DNA of 64,000 bases from Galbula dea (Eukaryota; Chordata; Aves; Piciformes; Galbulidae), in the NCBI GenBank assembly GCA_013399015.1, contig VWZX01002955.1, positions 310,001 through 374,000 of the forward strand, written 5' to 3'. The notes below the pieces were generated by a model. It was not told where the DNA came from, did no database searches, and was given only the letters and a program-made list of their open reading frames with translations. Of this stretch, positions 13,713-42,728 are shown in pieces; position 1 is the stretch's first letter; every line of letters starts with the position of its first letter. Position numbers and translations under genes: made by a program.

Positions 13713-16228
13713 CAAGAGTGTCCACATGGGCCTTTAAAGCATGAGAACTAACTTCACAATAGCTTCCCCAAGAAGCAATGCCTAATTCTTGCAAGCTAAC
13801 TGCAGCTGAGGACAGAGACTTGAAGGCCTCCTGTGCTGGAGAGGTGGTTCGTGTCAACTGGAGGCTAAAAAAGCTTGAAGCAACAGAAGAGGAAAGGACT
13901 CAGGCTAGGAGAGGAAAATCCAATGGCACTGTTTATTGAAGGAGGTGGAGGAAAAACATCCAGAGAACCATCAGGTCTGTGCAAAATATTTTCAAGGTAT
14001 CAAATTGGTGGTGTGAATTACCTATCAGTAGCTCAGAGGATCCTGTATTTAAAGTGTAGGTAACAGCTGAAATGTGTTTTTCTTCCCCAGCCTGCCCTCC
14101 CTTTTCCTCTTCTCCCACCCACTCTTTTCCCTCTCTGTAAACTTTGGTGGTTCAGATAAACTGAAACATGGGGCTTCCCCTCATCTCCTATTGCAGTTTG
14201 CAGAAGTCAGTATCTGCAAGCAAGATGTTAGAAACCCAGTACTTAGCCATGTGCAGCCTTTTTATAGTGATTCCTCAGTTGTGGGTTCAACCTTCAAGTT
14301 ATACATTCACAGTCCCAGTGAGATATAAAATGTGAAGATGAAAGTAAAAAGAGTTTAATTGTTATCTATTCACCCCTCAGTTTGTAAAGGCACAAGAGTG
14401 GCATAACCACTTAGATCAGCCTGAGACAATGAACCACAAAAGAAATGCCTTTAATGAACAGAAATAGATTTACACACATAATTTACAGCAATTCCTTCAC
14501 ACACAGAGATTTCAGATCCATTAATGTACACTCTTCACTGGGCCATTTTTCACCCACTTCTGTGGCCATCTGAAGTAGAGCACATTTTGACAAAGAGTCA
14601 GGTCATTTATATTGTACAAACTTTGTAAAACACAATGATATGGAACCTGCAGCATAGCTTTTTCTAGCTGAAACTAAGTGGGAAGTAGAGGTAGGCAGAG
14701 TGTGTTTATTTGCTGAAGTTTGGACAGGGTTTTGAGACTAACTTTACACTTGCTAGGCAAGGAAAGGCTAGGAATAGGCTAGGAAGTAGCATTTAAGGTA
14801 CAGTGATTTTTAAGTAGGAGCCAGCCTCCTACAGAACAGGCTAAAGGGCAAATAGAGAGCAAGCAGTCAGAAATAAAAGCTAAAACTGAGGATAAAATTG
14901 TGCTTCTGGAAGTTTGCTTTGACACAAACACTTCATGCTGGTTTGGGTTCATCTTTGTGTATGGGGTAAGGCACCCAACCTTATTTAGCCTCAGTTTGAA
15001 GATTGTCTTTCATGCATTAGACTTTGTAACACTGGCTTCTTTCCTCAAGTTTCTGAGCTACTTGCTTGCCACAAAAATGGAATGTTTGATTTAGCCCAAC
15101 TTTTTTGTCTTTCAGGCTTCTTTTTATCACAACAGGTTTACCAGTGAAGGAGTATGCTTTCAAAACTCATGTTTGAAAAAGACAATAACATCACTTAAGG
15201 GCTGAGGAGGGAGGGAGTCTTGGTGTGACTTCATTAAATGCCCCACAAAATATGCCAAACATTTGTGAGAACCAGTTCTTGAAATGCTGCTAAAGAAAAG
15301 AGACATTCTTACCCTGCCCCCACATTGCTACAACTGCTTTGCTCCATGGAACCTTTGTAGCTCATGCATTCAGTGTAGGATTTGAGGACCTCAGCTTCCA
15401 CTAAACCCCAGCAAACTCAACTGATAAAATTCCTTCTCATTTTCATAGCACAGCTTGTTATTCTCAACAAAAAGATCTTGTTTCTACAGTCTCATTCTCT
15501 ACTTCTGGTCAAGACAGATCTTCCCTCACTACCTGCTTCTGTCACAGAACCACTGTGGAGACACAAATGCCTATCAGGAGAGGGGCAGCACTTAAACCAA
15601 GTGGATATTGATTTCATTGCCAAGGGAAGCCTGAATTCTTTTGTCAGGATGAAAATGTCTCTATCTACACACATAGGTAGAAAAAATCCTGTGCATGTGT
15701 GCACACATAGGTGCATATGGCCAAGTGATCTGAAATCAAGGCAAGTCACTAGAGAAACCAGCACTGACTTTCTTATGCTTCATGTTAAGATCTACTTCTG
15801 TTAAAATCAATTCCTTCTCCCTTTTGCCTTTACTGAGTTGTCAAGCAGGAACTGTGTTTGTCTTTGTACAGTTCCTAGCACAACAAGCCTTCTGAGTAAG
15901 ATTTTACTGTCTGGTTACTGTACAGTAATGTATCTGATACAAGTTTATTACCTAGCCAGCCTTTATCTTGTTTCTCCTGCAAACATAGGAACTGCAGGGC
16001 AGAATAGGCTTAAAGAAAGTCAAGCTGAATTAGATTTCTGTAATGCACTCTAATTGCTTTAGCATATATATATACACACCATGACTGTAATGCCAGATGA
16101 TACTAATCCTTTCCCTTTCAGTAAGCTAATATTTTCCCAGTGGACATTTAAAGGCATAAACCACAAAGTTCAGGTGCTAATATGAATTGATGTTCATTTG
16201 AACCCAGCCAAGTTTGCTTCCAAATTTA

Positions 16229-16290
16229 AGCAAACAAACCAAACAACAAAACCAAACTACAACCAACCAAACCAAACCAAAGTATAAAAA
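16229..16290. repeat. A/C-rich low-complexity tract
   Basis: A run made of CAAAC and CCAAAC-type units occupies this stretch. It is simple sequence with no coding content. Confidence 0.7.
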
Positions 16291-17459
16291 CATTGACTTG
16301 GGCAACAAACCCAGTGAATGATGTTTCTTCCTTAGCTCCAACACTTTTCATTCTTCTTCCTGTTCAGGGAAGGTCCACTGGCAAGAAGTTCTCTCTGACA
16401 CAAATTAGATGTCAGCTGTTCACAAGGAGTTATTTAGATGCCTTTGAAAAGTGAGAATGGGAATCAACAATTCCAAGGACAAGTTTTGGATAGAGATGAG
16501 CTTTATGGCAGAAGGACAGTGCAAGGAACTGTTAGTGGTTGGCAGGCTGAAGCCTATGTTTGGAAAGCTGCTTCCCCTAGACTAAGCCTTCTGAAAGCTT
16601 GAAGTGCATGTGCATCCTCAGCACATCTCCTGCAAACTAAATTGGCTTCTTTATTACATTTCTTCCAAAATACATATTTCTATAGGTTTTTCAGGAAAGG
16701 CTGATCAAAATCTGACAATTTATAAAGAAAACATATTACAAAGATTGCATTTCCCCCACTCATTCTGCTGTTAATTATTATGGTTAGTTCACTTAAGGTA
16801 GAATCAGTCCCAAGTGGCTTCCTTAACTTTGGTATCCTCACTTTAGCCTATGCAACCAAATTTGGATGTAAATTTCTGGGTAAAAAGCCTAGTATGTTAA
16901 TCTTTGTCTTCATTTTCTTGTTTAATTGCAGGGTTTCTGACCCCACTGAGATAGCAAAATGCAGTTTAATGGATGTGTGTAACAGTACAGTTTGCAACAC
17001 CTTTTCAGGGGCTTTTTTTCCCCCTCCTCTGTTCTCAATGTGTACTTGTATTTTGGAAAGAGCATCCTTCCAGATGTCACCTGGTAATGAAGACCACTCT
17101 AGAGAGAAGTGTTTCAGTGAAGCTCTTCTTAGAATTACTGTCCCAAGCACCATGCCAGTTAAAAAAACTATAGTGCAGAACTTTCTTCTGTAGGCATTGA
17201 GAAAGGAGGAAGGAAGACTGCCTTGTCTGTTCTTCTGATCAACTGCAACTCCAGCCTCATTTTGCTTAACACACTCTCTGGTGGCTTGTCTTGTCTGCTT
17301 TGAAATGATTCATGTGCTAAGCCTTGAGTATTACAAAAAAGAGCAGTAATTTCCTGGGACAAATATTTGGAAATATATATTTCCATATTTAACAGCAATT
17401 AGTGAGAATAAATGAGAAATCTATAGACTAATCAATTACTCAGTCATATCCTTCTTGCT

Positions 17460-18120
17460 TTACTTCGGAAGCAGTTCCTTGAGGCTTGGTTCTTTTCTCA
17501 TTGTCACTTGTGTAACGATGGAGCAACTCCTTTAAGTAACTGGAGTCACTCCAGAGTAAAACTGATCTCTGTGAGAGCTGAACCAAGCGTGATGGAGCTC
17601 TCTCTCCAAGAAAAACAAGCAGCACTTAGCTAAAGTATTTCTGCCCCTTCACTAAGCAGCAGCAAATTTCGATGCCTTGTAGGTCAGGTTTCCTCTCTCC
17701 GAGCAGGATACAGAGGTGCTGACTTGGGTGTTTCCTTAGGGCAATGTGTCTATTTAAAGAACTTACAGACACTTGCTGATTACCACAAGGATGGCTACAA
17801 ACAGCAGTCAATTCCCCTTTGCCTTGTCCCCAGAAACGTGCTTTCTTTTCAGGGTCCTCACGAAGCCGAGAGGCAGCTGTTTTAGAGACATCCAGCACCC
17901 TTTCTCTCCTCTGGCCCAGCCTTTGGATGTGGGAAACCTTTGCCCAAGGCTCTGACCTCGTGGTGTGGAAAAGTGGCTGGATCGTTAAGCCTGGCTTTTC
18001 TCTCTGTAGTCAGTTACACAAAGGACGCTCAGAAAGGTCTAAACGCTCAGACAAAGGCAAAAGCTTCAACCCACAGAGTGTCCTTAACAATTTTGTGTGC
18101 GTGGTTACTGCTTGGGATTT
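17460..18120. other. Isolated CpG cluster in a CpG-poor intergenic region
   Basis: About 13 CpG dinucleotides lie within roughly 650 bp. The 17 kb before it contains only a handful of scattered CpGs. Base composition is also somewhat higher in G+C than the flanks. No CR1 or gene similarity was recognised. It could be a distal promoter or enhancer, the first exon of an unannotated transcript, or an inserted element whose CpGs have not yet decayed. There is no direct evidence for any of these. Confidence 0.5.
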
Positions 18121-19316
18121 GAAACTTTTCTGTGAAGAATTTTATCCTGGGTGTGATCCATCATGTGCAAACCATTAACTCCTTTCATCATTGCCATATC
18201 ATTTCAAAAAAACAACAGTGCTCTTGATGAAAGCCTTTAAAAATAGCATTCTAGTGCAAAAGGTTATCCAATGCCTTTCTGCTGTAATGTCAGCAACTCT
18301 GTGACAGTTTGCAGTGCACGTCAGTGATTTATTGGTGAAATTCCTAGAGAGCAGGGGCAAGCTGCATGAAAGTCTTGGTGTGTCCAATTCAATGATGTGG
18401 AGTGAAAAATGGAGCAGCTGACAATGCAAACATATTGAGGAGGTGGTGAAGAATGCACTTTGGGTCTGCAAAGCTGTTCAGAGTTGGGACAGAAGGAAAT
18501 GGGAATCATTATTGCAAAGCTTAGATTTTATCTTAACATGGTTAGGGAGCTACTGGTTAGGTTGGTGGAAAAAGAGGAAGAGGCTAATATTTATTGACAT
18601 ATAACAAGGGATGGGGACAGCTACCTGGCCATACAGCTTTGCTGCAGATGAGAGCTGGATCTGCTCCTAAGACAAAGCCCTGGTCTTACCCTGGTGCAGG
18701 ACTCTGGTAGTGCTGACTTTCTTGAGGGCCTCAGATCACCAGTTAGTGTAATTCAACATTGCTTATTGCTTTCTGTTGATGCACAGGACATAAGGTCATT
18801 CCAACAATTTTAACCTAGCCTGCAGATTTAGACCAGCTAAAAACCTTGCTCCAAGCAGCCTTTGAGGGAATTTCCTTGACTTTTCTCCCCCTTCCCTTTA
18901 GAAATAAATTACCACTGTATGTTTTCCATTTTCCTATAGGCTTTCTATCCAGTGATCCAAACACTCCAAAATAAACATGTTCATTTCCTTTCTGGGTACT
19001 CTATGTCAGGATCTATTTAACTGCCTCTGCAAGAGCAAGGGATCCTAAAAGTCCTGCTGTTGTGGTTACACAAAAGTTTATTTTAGTTTTAGAACCATCT
19101 TTGAATGTATGAGTTGCTCCTCAGCAATACTCCCCACTGTATTCACATTCTTGCTGTGCTTCTAGGTGCATTTCATAGGGCTGTACACTGCTAAGGAACT
19201 TACTAACAGCCATTAGACTAGTTTTGCTATAACTTGGTCAAGTCTGGAGTAAATGCAGCCATTCCTGAGTAATTCTGAGTGTGTAAGCTGATAAATAGAC
19301 AGAAGAATCTGAAGTG

Positions 19317-19405
19317 AAATGGGCAACAAAAATGATTAGGGGACTAGAACATCTTTCTTCTGGGGAAAGGCTGAGAGAGCTGGGGCTGTTTAGCCTAGAG
19401 AAGAG
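19317..19405 (+). mobile_element. Short CR1 LINE fragment, sense
   Basis: The segment preserves the CR1 reverse-transcriptase end motif: ggctgagagagctggggctg, then tttagcctagagaagagaag. Neither flank continues clearly as CR1, so it is a short internal remnant. Confidence 0.7.
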
Positions 19406-22400
19406 AAGAGAATCATTGGCAGGTCCTGAAGGTACCACAGCAAGATACAAGTGCTTCCTCAGAGAAGGGGCAGCACCACTTCTGTGGGAGAAGCTGAGTA
19501 AGATGAGGCCAGCATGTTCCAAGCCATCTGCCTTCAGAGCATCCCATCAGGAGTTAGTGCAGCCCTGTGCTGACCAAACTTCAGCTGCCTAACAGGTGCA
19601 TCCAGACAATGGCCTCCACCAAGAAACAGGGACTTGCCAACTAGCTGTTGCTGTGTGAAACTGGTGATTTAAGTTTCAACTTCTGTCCTTCACCTTCCCA
19701 TAGTCTTGGGCTCCAAACCCACCAGACAGGTCCCTGGACTGCAAGCCTGGGTGCCTTGGCTTTTCAGGGAATTCAGGCTCTGAGCTCTTCTGCTGTCTGA
19801 GGTCTGTGGATCAGTGACACCAGGGACTTCCAGCCTTCCCTAAATCTGCAAACTGTCCAGCATCTCCAGTGACTGAGTCTCCCAGGCTGGTTCATATCCC
19901 TGAAGTAGCTGACCCCCAAGCACAGTGGTTTGTGAGGAGAGCTGCTCAGCTTCCCAGGGGAGCTGGAGAAATATATCCTGTCCAAGAAAAAATGTGAACT
20001 GCTACTGGAATGCTTTCTACTTCTTTGAAAAACATTAGGTCTTCTTGCATTGTCCTGAGCTGTAGGAACATGCTCAGATTACAGGTCTAAGCAAAATAGG
20101 CCAAAGACTGTTGAGGTGGAAAAAGGGATGTAGTTTCTGAAGTGCTGACAACATTCTGTTGGGGCTTTTTTCCTGAAGTAAAAAGTCTGCAGCAGAAGAA
20201 TAACTGCCTTGGAAAGAAAAGATTTCATTCTTTTTATACCCCATTTTAATATTTTTCCATGTGTTTCTGATCATCTCAGGGAGATGTATAGTTTTACCCA
20301 ACTCCAGAGAAATAAAACTCTTGATGAGCTAGAAATCAGCTAGATCTCCATGGTTTCAGTAAAAGCAAGGAACATGTGTGGAGGCTAGTGATGATAAAGG
20401 GTAGGCAATGCTAACATGTAAGCCCAAGCAGAACTGCCATGCTCTGAGAGCAGGATTGAACCCTTGGTCATGCCAAAAGGGAAAGTTAAGCCAGGGTTTT
20501 ACTTGTGTCACTTCCAGCCTTGCTCAGCTGCACATACAGATTCCTCTCACCCATGGACAGGGTGTTTTCAAGCAGGATGGACTTGACTGGAACCAAAGGT
20601 TTTGCTCAAGGCCTTTTAGCTCCAGACTGATAGCACAAGCTCTGCTAAGGCACTAGTTGTTCTCCACAGTTCTGCCAAGTCAAAGAAAGGAGAATGTCAG
20701 GGAGCAAACTTGCCTAGCACAATGCAAAAAGCATAGGCTATAGCAAGGTATGCCACCATGCAACACTGCTGTGTTTCCTCACCTACCTGATTCCTCCCAC
20801 CAGCTAGAGCTGAGAAGCAATTCACAGAGCTGTGCTGTGCCTATCAGGCTGACTCACAAGGATGGAAAGAGGAAAACACACAGGAGAGAGGTGGGAGTTG
20901 CTTGCAAGGAAAGGGTCATGCTGGGGCTGGCATTCTCTCTTCAACTCCTGCAGGTCCCACTTGAGAAGCAGATGTCTGCCATGTCTCAGGACTAAATTTT
21001 GCTGCAGCTGACCCAGTCACACTGTAAGTGTGTGATATGGAGTCCCCTCTCCTCCTACTCCTCTTCCATGCTGACTCAGGTAGGAGAGATCTATTTAAGT
21101 CCTTCTTCCTAGTGCTTCTTTTTGGCACCCTTCAGGCATGGCTGCAGCAGGATGCTCAACTTCCACTGTGTGTCATGCTCTCTATTTGTTGTATATTCTG
21201 GTAGGTTTGGGTGCCACTAATAGAAATGAGGTACCTAGCTCCTGGGTTTAGAGAGGCAATTTGGACACCCCACTGATTTCTTTCCAAAGCTTTCTGGCCC
21301 TAATCAGAATGATGGCCATTAACTTCAGTGGGCTTTGGATGGTTTCCTACATACACAAAACTTGAAAAATTATGCTTTAAAAGAAATACCAACATGAAAT
21401 GGGGACATTTTAACAGTTCTCTTTGTATTTTAATTTAGTGGCTGTAGGCTGGCAATATAATTAGAGGTATGTGATTTTAATTAATGCCAGATGACACTAG
21501 TGGGATGACAAAAGCATCCAGTTTTCTAAAGAATAGTTCACAGTTGAACTGTTCCTCTCTCCTCACCCCATTTTTAGCAGACAATTATATTCCAGAAGTC
21601 AGAAATAGTTGAATTAAACAGAAAGCCAAACCATTTACAAGTACCACTAATGTAGTGTAGCATGCTACTTTCAAGCCAAATCTAGTGTTACTGCAGAAAA
21701 AGACATTAAGCATCTTTCCTGAGTGCCTACATATATAAAAGCAGGAAGGTTTGCAGGACCTTGTGCTATTCTTGTGTTCAGAGTGGGTAGCAGACAAGAT
21801 TAGTGTGTCAATCTATACATGTAAAATTACTAGGAGCTCCATACCACTACAGGAAATTTGATAGGGCACAAAACCCCTTGAGAAATACAGACTTTATTTT
21901 AACATAAACTCACATATTTAAAATTGCATATAAAAAGATATTTATCTGTGGATGTAAATAGTTATGTATTTATGTTCACTGTATGATGTCCCATATCTAT
22001 CTTGTAGACCCTCTCTTGAGTAGAGTCAGTGAGTTAAAAGCCTTGGGGTATGAAATTGTATCCTGCTGTGTCAACAGGCAAAATTTGTAAGGGCATTTGT
22101 ACTGCTCTAGAGAGGACTTAAAAAAGCCTTCTGCAGGTGATCTTAGCAACAATTGGGCAGCATAACAAAATTGGCAGGGCTTCCTTAAAAGGCTTAATTT
22201 TCCTGGAAGGAGAAAAGGGAAAGGTAAAACCTGAAGGCTAGTACATCCCAAATGACAGGAATATCTCATATGCATCGCTCTTGGCCATACTGGCTAGGGA
22301 CCCTTGGCCTAGCTAGGTATGACAGAACATTTCTCTTTGCCTAATATTCCTAATTCATGGCAGACAAACTTGGAGTTGCACAAACCCACTTCTCTTCCTG

Positions 22401-24639
22401 TAGTAACTCTGCTTTGCCTTTGCATCTGCTTTGCATAGTGTTCAAGGCCAGGAAAAGCCACAGGAAAATGAACTCTTGTCTTAGCTTGTCTGACACTCTC
22501 TGTTAACAGGGAAATTTTACTATTTCTCTTGAGGCTAGAGATGTGTTTTGTGATTTCCTTCCCACCACCTCACAATCTCTAACAGGTGGTGAAACTCCTA
22601 TGTTCTCCAGTTAAAATGTCACCAAATTTATTGTAAAAATGTTGAGGATTGGGCAAATCTCAGCAATGGAAATATGTGGTTGATGGGATTGTAGGCTTGG
22701 CCTAGTGCTTGACATCATAAGGGAAGCATCTTATCAGAGGAAGGAGATGTGACTGGTGATTTGACCTCAAAGTTCCATATCCATGGAGAATCCAGAAGAC
22801 TGGGGCTGGAATACTTTAATGCAAATGTGAAGAAGCCTTTGAACTGATGAATATGCTTTAACTTAAGAGTATTTAGCTCTATACCACACTGAAGTGATTT
22901 GGGATTTAAGGATGTGCATCTTCCTTGCTTGTGTTCAGAATTCTCTGTGCAAATTGCACTGGAGAAACAACCACTAAAATGAAGGTGGTAACTCAGGGAA
23001 CACCACTTCTGCAAAATCTAGGAGGCTTTGCATCCCTTGTGCTAACTTTCCACTGTCAGTGAAGTGGATGGGTTGGCACTTCATGTTTTTGGTCAGCTCA
23101 AACCACTTCACACATCAGCCTGAGGAGATCTTTCTGAGCTAAATTTAATTAAAGCAAACAGCACTTTCATAACAGACATTTATAAATGAATCTGTACACA
23201 AACAAATAAATAACCAAGCTTTGCATTCTTCTTTTTCCAGGACCCTAACAATTCATTTTCCCTCCCAACAACATGCAAGATGATTATTTGCTCACTTTAT
23301 TGAGCACATTTGGAGATCTGTTGATTCAAGCTGCATTGACACCTGAAGTTTTCCCAGAGAAGGTTCTCCCAAAGGCAGCTGCTCTCTGGATACTCCTCTG
23401 ATCCCAGCTGTGGCTGTGTGGGTTTAAAGATGGAACAGCTTCTCCCCACATAAAGCCCTGTAGATGAGAACTAAACTGGCAAAGCTGTTTGTGGAATGCC
23501 AGCATTATGTGCAGAACTGGGCAAGTCTTCCTGTTGTGAAGACCTTTTCCCACTGCATTAAGAAAAAACCATGACACTTCAACAGTTTTCCTAGGGAAAA
23601 AATAAAAACATGAGACCTGGCTATCCTAAAAGTGCTGATCAGGCTGCTTACCTCAGTTACCAAACATCTGCATTCAGATCTTTTCTTTGCCTCTTTCACA
23701 TCACAGATGGGAATGTGGGTTTCCCACATCCCAGGCTTGTGGTTTTACCACCAGGCTACTTGTTCTTTGAAAGCAGGTCTGTCTTTTGGTATTTACATCT
23801 GCTCATGTGAGGTCACCTACTTAATAAGTTAATTCTAATTTGCAAGATGCTTTCATGTTACACTATCACATGTGTTTTTGCAAGTCTTTTTTTATTGAGG
23901 CTGTTGGGAAACAAACTAGTAACATTTAATAGAAAAATGACCAGGTTACAACACCTAAATGCCTGGGAAAGGAGACATGGGGATTATAAAGGGTTTCCCA
24001 ATTTCATTTGCTCTTCAGTTCATGACATTAGATGCCATCCCACTGCATGTGAGTATCCTTACAGAAGCTCCCATGAGAATCCACATGACTTCTGTCACTG
24101 ATTCTGGTGACAGAAAAGACTTGTTTCAAGAACACAAGAAAAACTCATCTGATCTTTTGCTGTCTCTGCCTGAAGGGAGATGTTTTCACACAACATCTCA
24201 AAGATGTCTGAAATCCAAACTCTTGCACACCAGATGTGTAGACACCACATACTTATTTTTGACCTTCCAATTTAAAGAGGGAAAGCAATACTGGCCAAAT
24301 AATCCCTTATATGAGCCAGTTAACATCACTGGAGTTACCTTCAGAATAAGCTTTGTTAGGAACAAGGTTCACTACCTTTGTCCGAGACCTGGAGACGTGT
24401 TTCAATAAAACCTTAACTGCTTGGGATGTCACACAAGTGTATACATGACATTGTATTACACTCATCTACACACTAAAGCCTTTTACTTAGAGGGAATGGT
24501 GGTTTGGGCCTTTTAGTAAGAAAACAGGCTTCACAATGCAATTGTTAGCTTGCTCCAACCCCCAACATGTTTATTAATTTTATACAGAGAACCCCAGCAG
24601 CTGTAACAGTTAAGGCCTTGCATTTTCTTTTTGAACAAC

Positions 24640-24729
24640 TGCAAGCTGACCAGGGAACCCTGCTGGGGCAGGGGGGTTGGACTAGATGATCTTTCGCCTT
24701 CCAACTCCTAACATTCTGTGATTCTGTGA
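24640..24729 (+). mobile_element. CR1 LINE 3' tail, sense
   Basis: Only the CR1 3' terminus is present: ggggttggactagatgatct, then ttccaactcctaac and the terminal ATTCTGTGATTCTGTGA. It lies about 150 bp upstream of the KRAS CpG island. Confidence 0.88.
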
Positions 24730-24879
24730 ATGGGTCCCTATGTTTGGCAAGGCCTCTGCTGACACTTTTGTGACCAGCTACGAATAAAAATGCTTTTTAC
24801 GTTTAGGCAGGCATTACCTTACGTCTGCCCCGGCCAGCTAGTTGACAAGTTCCCCACAGTATGAAGGGGTAGGGAGCTT

Positions 24880-26240
24880 TACAGCGGCCGTTAAGCCTCT
24901 TTCCCTCAGTCCTCGCTCTGAGGAGCTGCGCCGGTGCACGGCGAGTCCCCGTCGGCCATGAGGGAAAGGGGAAATGGCGAGGAAACGATGGAATTGCACT
25001 TATTTCCCTTCCCCACCCTCGAGTGCGCACTTCTCGGACAGACTTTCCCTCCCGCTGCGCCAGCAGGCACCGCCCCCGAACGGTCCCGGCACCTCCCCTC
25101 CCACCCTCTCGGCGCTCGTCGACGCGAAGAGAGGAGGGAGGGACCGGGGCTGCCGCAAGGGCCGGGGGAGTGCGGAGCGCATCGATCGTGCCCGCCCGCG
25201 CGTCTGTCTCTTCATCCATCCATCCACCCACCCTCTCGGCGCTCGGCTCCCTCGGCAGCTCCAGCCCCAGCTCTGCCCGTCCCCCGCCATTTCAGACCGG
25301 GACGGAAAGGAACGCGGAGCCACCGCTGCGGCGGGGCGGGCAAGGGAGGCGCCGGCGTGCTCCCGTGGCCCGCTGCATCGCCAGGCAGGTATCCGCCTGT
25401 CCCGATCCCCACCCTACTGAACCGGGACGAGCCGTCGCCCCCGCGTTTGCTTTCTTCCTTTCCTTTCCCTTCCCTTTCGAGGCGGGGCTGTAGGGGAAGC
25501 GGTGCGGCTTCCCCGAGCCGGGCACCCCTCTGCCCTGTTCCCCTTCTAACTCCCGGCGTCACCCCGCGGAGGGGCAGAAATGCTAGCAACCGGGCGGGGG
25601 TGGGAGAGCCGCCTCCCGCCGCCTGTCCCACTGCCGCCCGCGGGGCTGCGCCCTGCCCCGCTTCCCTTCCGCCGGCATCCTCCGGAGCAGCCTTCGCCTG
25701 CCCCTCCGCCGTCCTTCCCCACGGCGCGGGCGGTGGCTCGGCGGCGGCGGCGGGAGGGGGCGGCGGGACAGGTGGCCAACGCCCTCCGGGAGCACGGCAC
25801 CCGCCGGCTTATGCCGAATCAACCCCCTAGCCCTACCCTTTTCCTCATATTCCTCCACCCCTCGCCGCCCAAGTCATTAAAACCCCCATGCGCGTGGCCG
25901 AGGCGCCGGGCCGGAAAGTTTCAGCGGCCCTGTCGCATCCCTGGCCTGGGGTTGAGGGGACCTAGGGTGGACAGCGGCCCCCCGAGCCCCGGGGGAGGTG
26001 AGAAGGTCCTGCCGCTGGCCCCGAGGCCCAGCTCGGCGGGAGATCGCGCTGGGTTCGCCCGGGAGGGAAATAATTGTGGCGGTGAAGCTGTGCTCGCAGC
26101 CGCGCCTGTCCCATCCCAGCCGTTTGCAGGAGGCGCGTTCCCGGGTTTGTGGTTCAGCCCGAGGGGCGCTCGGCTTGGCCAGGCTTTCCTGAATATCCGA
26201 GAGGTCTCCCGGAGTCACTTAGGGGCTTCAGGAGAAAGCA
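24880..26240. promoter_or_regulatory. KRAS: KRAS CpG-island promoter
   Basis: CpG and G+C density rise sharply near 24880 and fall off near 26240. The island holds several GC boxes (for example gggcggg at about 25335), G-run clusters at 25133-25170 and 25739-25768, and no clear TATA box, which fits a housekeeping-type KRAS promoter. An 18-bp block around ccaccctctcggcgctcg occurs at about 25100 and again at about 25228, next to a CATC simple repeat. Long open frames here (up to 298 codons) come from high GC content and are not taken as genes. The exact transcription start is not visible by eye. Confidence 0.85.
25240..25388 (+). other. KRAS: KRAS exon 1 (non-coding 5' UTR), start approximate
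   Basis: The block at 25281-25302 (ccccgccatttcagaccgg core) matches the conserved CCCCGCCATTT block I recall from mammalian KRAS exon 1. A consensus-like donor, CAG followed by GTATCC, follows at 25388/25389 and is proposed as the exon end. The 5' boundary is a guess. The 5' UTR would continue just before the start codon in exon 2. Confidence 0.5.
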
Positions 26241-26522
26241 GCGAAGAACAAAACCTTTGACTCGCAAGAATTCAGTGTACTCTTGGTGGTTTGTTGTTGT
26301 GGGGGGTGGTGGGGTTTGGTTTTAATCCTTTGGTGATCGATTCCTTTCAGCTTAGTGCCCACCACCCTATGTTTCCTACAGGTAATTTTGTTTGAGAAAT
26401 AGCATTCCCTCATGGGTTTTTTTGTCTTGTCTTTCAGAGAGGGAGTTGCTTTCTGGTCATAGTGAAGGAACGTGATACTGAATGAAACCGCACCAACGGC
26501 ATCCTCATTAGTCGGAGCTTGA

Positions 26523-42054
<15,532 letters not shown>

Positions 42055-42722
42055 ATACAATTTCTCCTTATTCTGAAGTACTGAAGTAATTTTTGGTTTT
42101 GTACATTACACTAAATTATTAGCATTTGTTTTAGCATTACTTTCTGCTTCATGATCCTGGTAGCTTTACCTGAATGCTTGTTTTAAATGACAGTGGAAAC
42201 TTCATTCCTCTTAAAGTGCCAGTATTCTTTGACTGTTTGGTTCTTGAACTAGCAATGCCTGTGAAAAAAAAAAACAAAACAAAAGAAAAATACAACAAAA
42301 AACAGAGGGGGAGAAAAACCAGAATACCCCTGAGAACTGTCTTAGGACTCTTTGGTGCATGCACAGTTGCTAACTTCCTATTTTGCTTACTGATTGTGAA
42401 CTTCTGTGTGCAGACCAAACAATGAAATGATGTTTTAACATCTCCTTTAATTTTGGGGGGAGGGCTTTAAATCTGGTTGGGGAAAAAGGAACTGTTAGCA
42501 AAAGAGACTTTTTGTTTCAGCCTTTTAGTTTGTTTTGACTGACTGCAATATAGAGAGACCAGAAGCCTTTATAGTCTTCCTGTAGATTTTTTTGCTTCTG
42601 GGCATCTAGTCTGGTAGCATTTCAGATCAACTTTAATGAATGTAAAAATAGAACTTCCACACAAACAATTTTCACTGCAATTTGTCACAGTCACTCCTGA
42701 AAGACTCTATTTTTGCTATAAA

Positions 42723-42728
42723 AATAAA
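42723..42728 (+). promoter_or_regulatory. KRAS: Candidate proximal polyadenylation signal, KRAS
   Basis: AATAAA lies 669 nt after the 4B stop. Use of this site would give a short 3' UTR. There is no evidence in the sequence alone that it is used. Another AATAAA occurs at 44279-44284. Confidence 0.4.

Larger units (their letters stand above)
1..24800. other. Intergenic region upstream of KRAS, no gene recognised
   Basis: I see no exon of a known gene on either strand in this 24.8 kb. Open frames reach at most 164 codons, have no recognisable domain, and are in the range expected by chance in DNA of this composition. In the known synteny the next gene on this side is LMNTD1 (lamin-tail protein), and no lamin-tail-like exon is visible, so it probably lies further out. 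Contents are three old plus-strand CR1 fragments (8014-8618, 13317-13712, 19317-19405), a CR1 tail just before KRAS, an 80-bp-period duplication near 672-796, simple A/C and A/T tracts, a purine-rich run at about 10970-11050, an AT-rich block at about 21880-21980, and a CpG cluster at 17460-18120. Confidence 0.7.

Noticed and set aside
23959..24408. 149-codon plus-strand frame followed by AATAAA
   Set aside because: No recognisable domain or homologue, and its length is within chance for 64 kb in six frames. The AATAAA overlaps the stop codon by coincidence.
1..24800. Search for LMNTD1 exons, expected next in synteny
   Set aside because: No lamin-tail-like segment seen in either strand. The gene is probably outside the window.
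24934..25830. Open frame of 298 codons on the plus strand (and several others on both strands) in the KRAS CpG island
   Set aside because: High GC content removes stop codons. The translations are proline/arginine/alanine-rich low-complexity sequence, overlap in several frames, and cover the KRAS promoter and exon 1.
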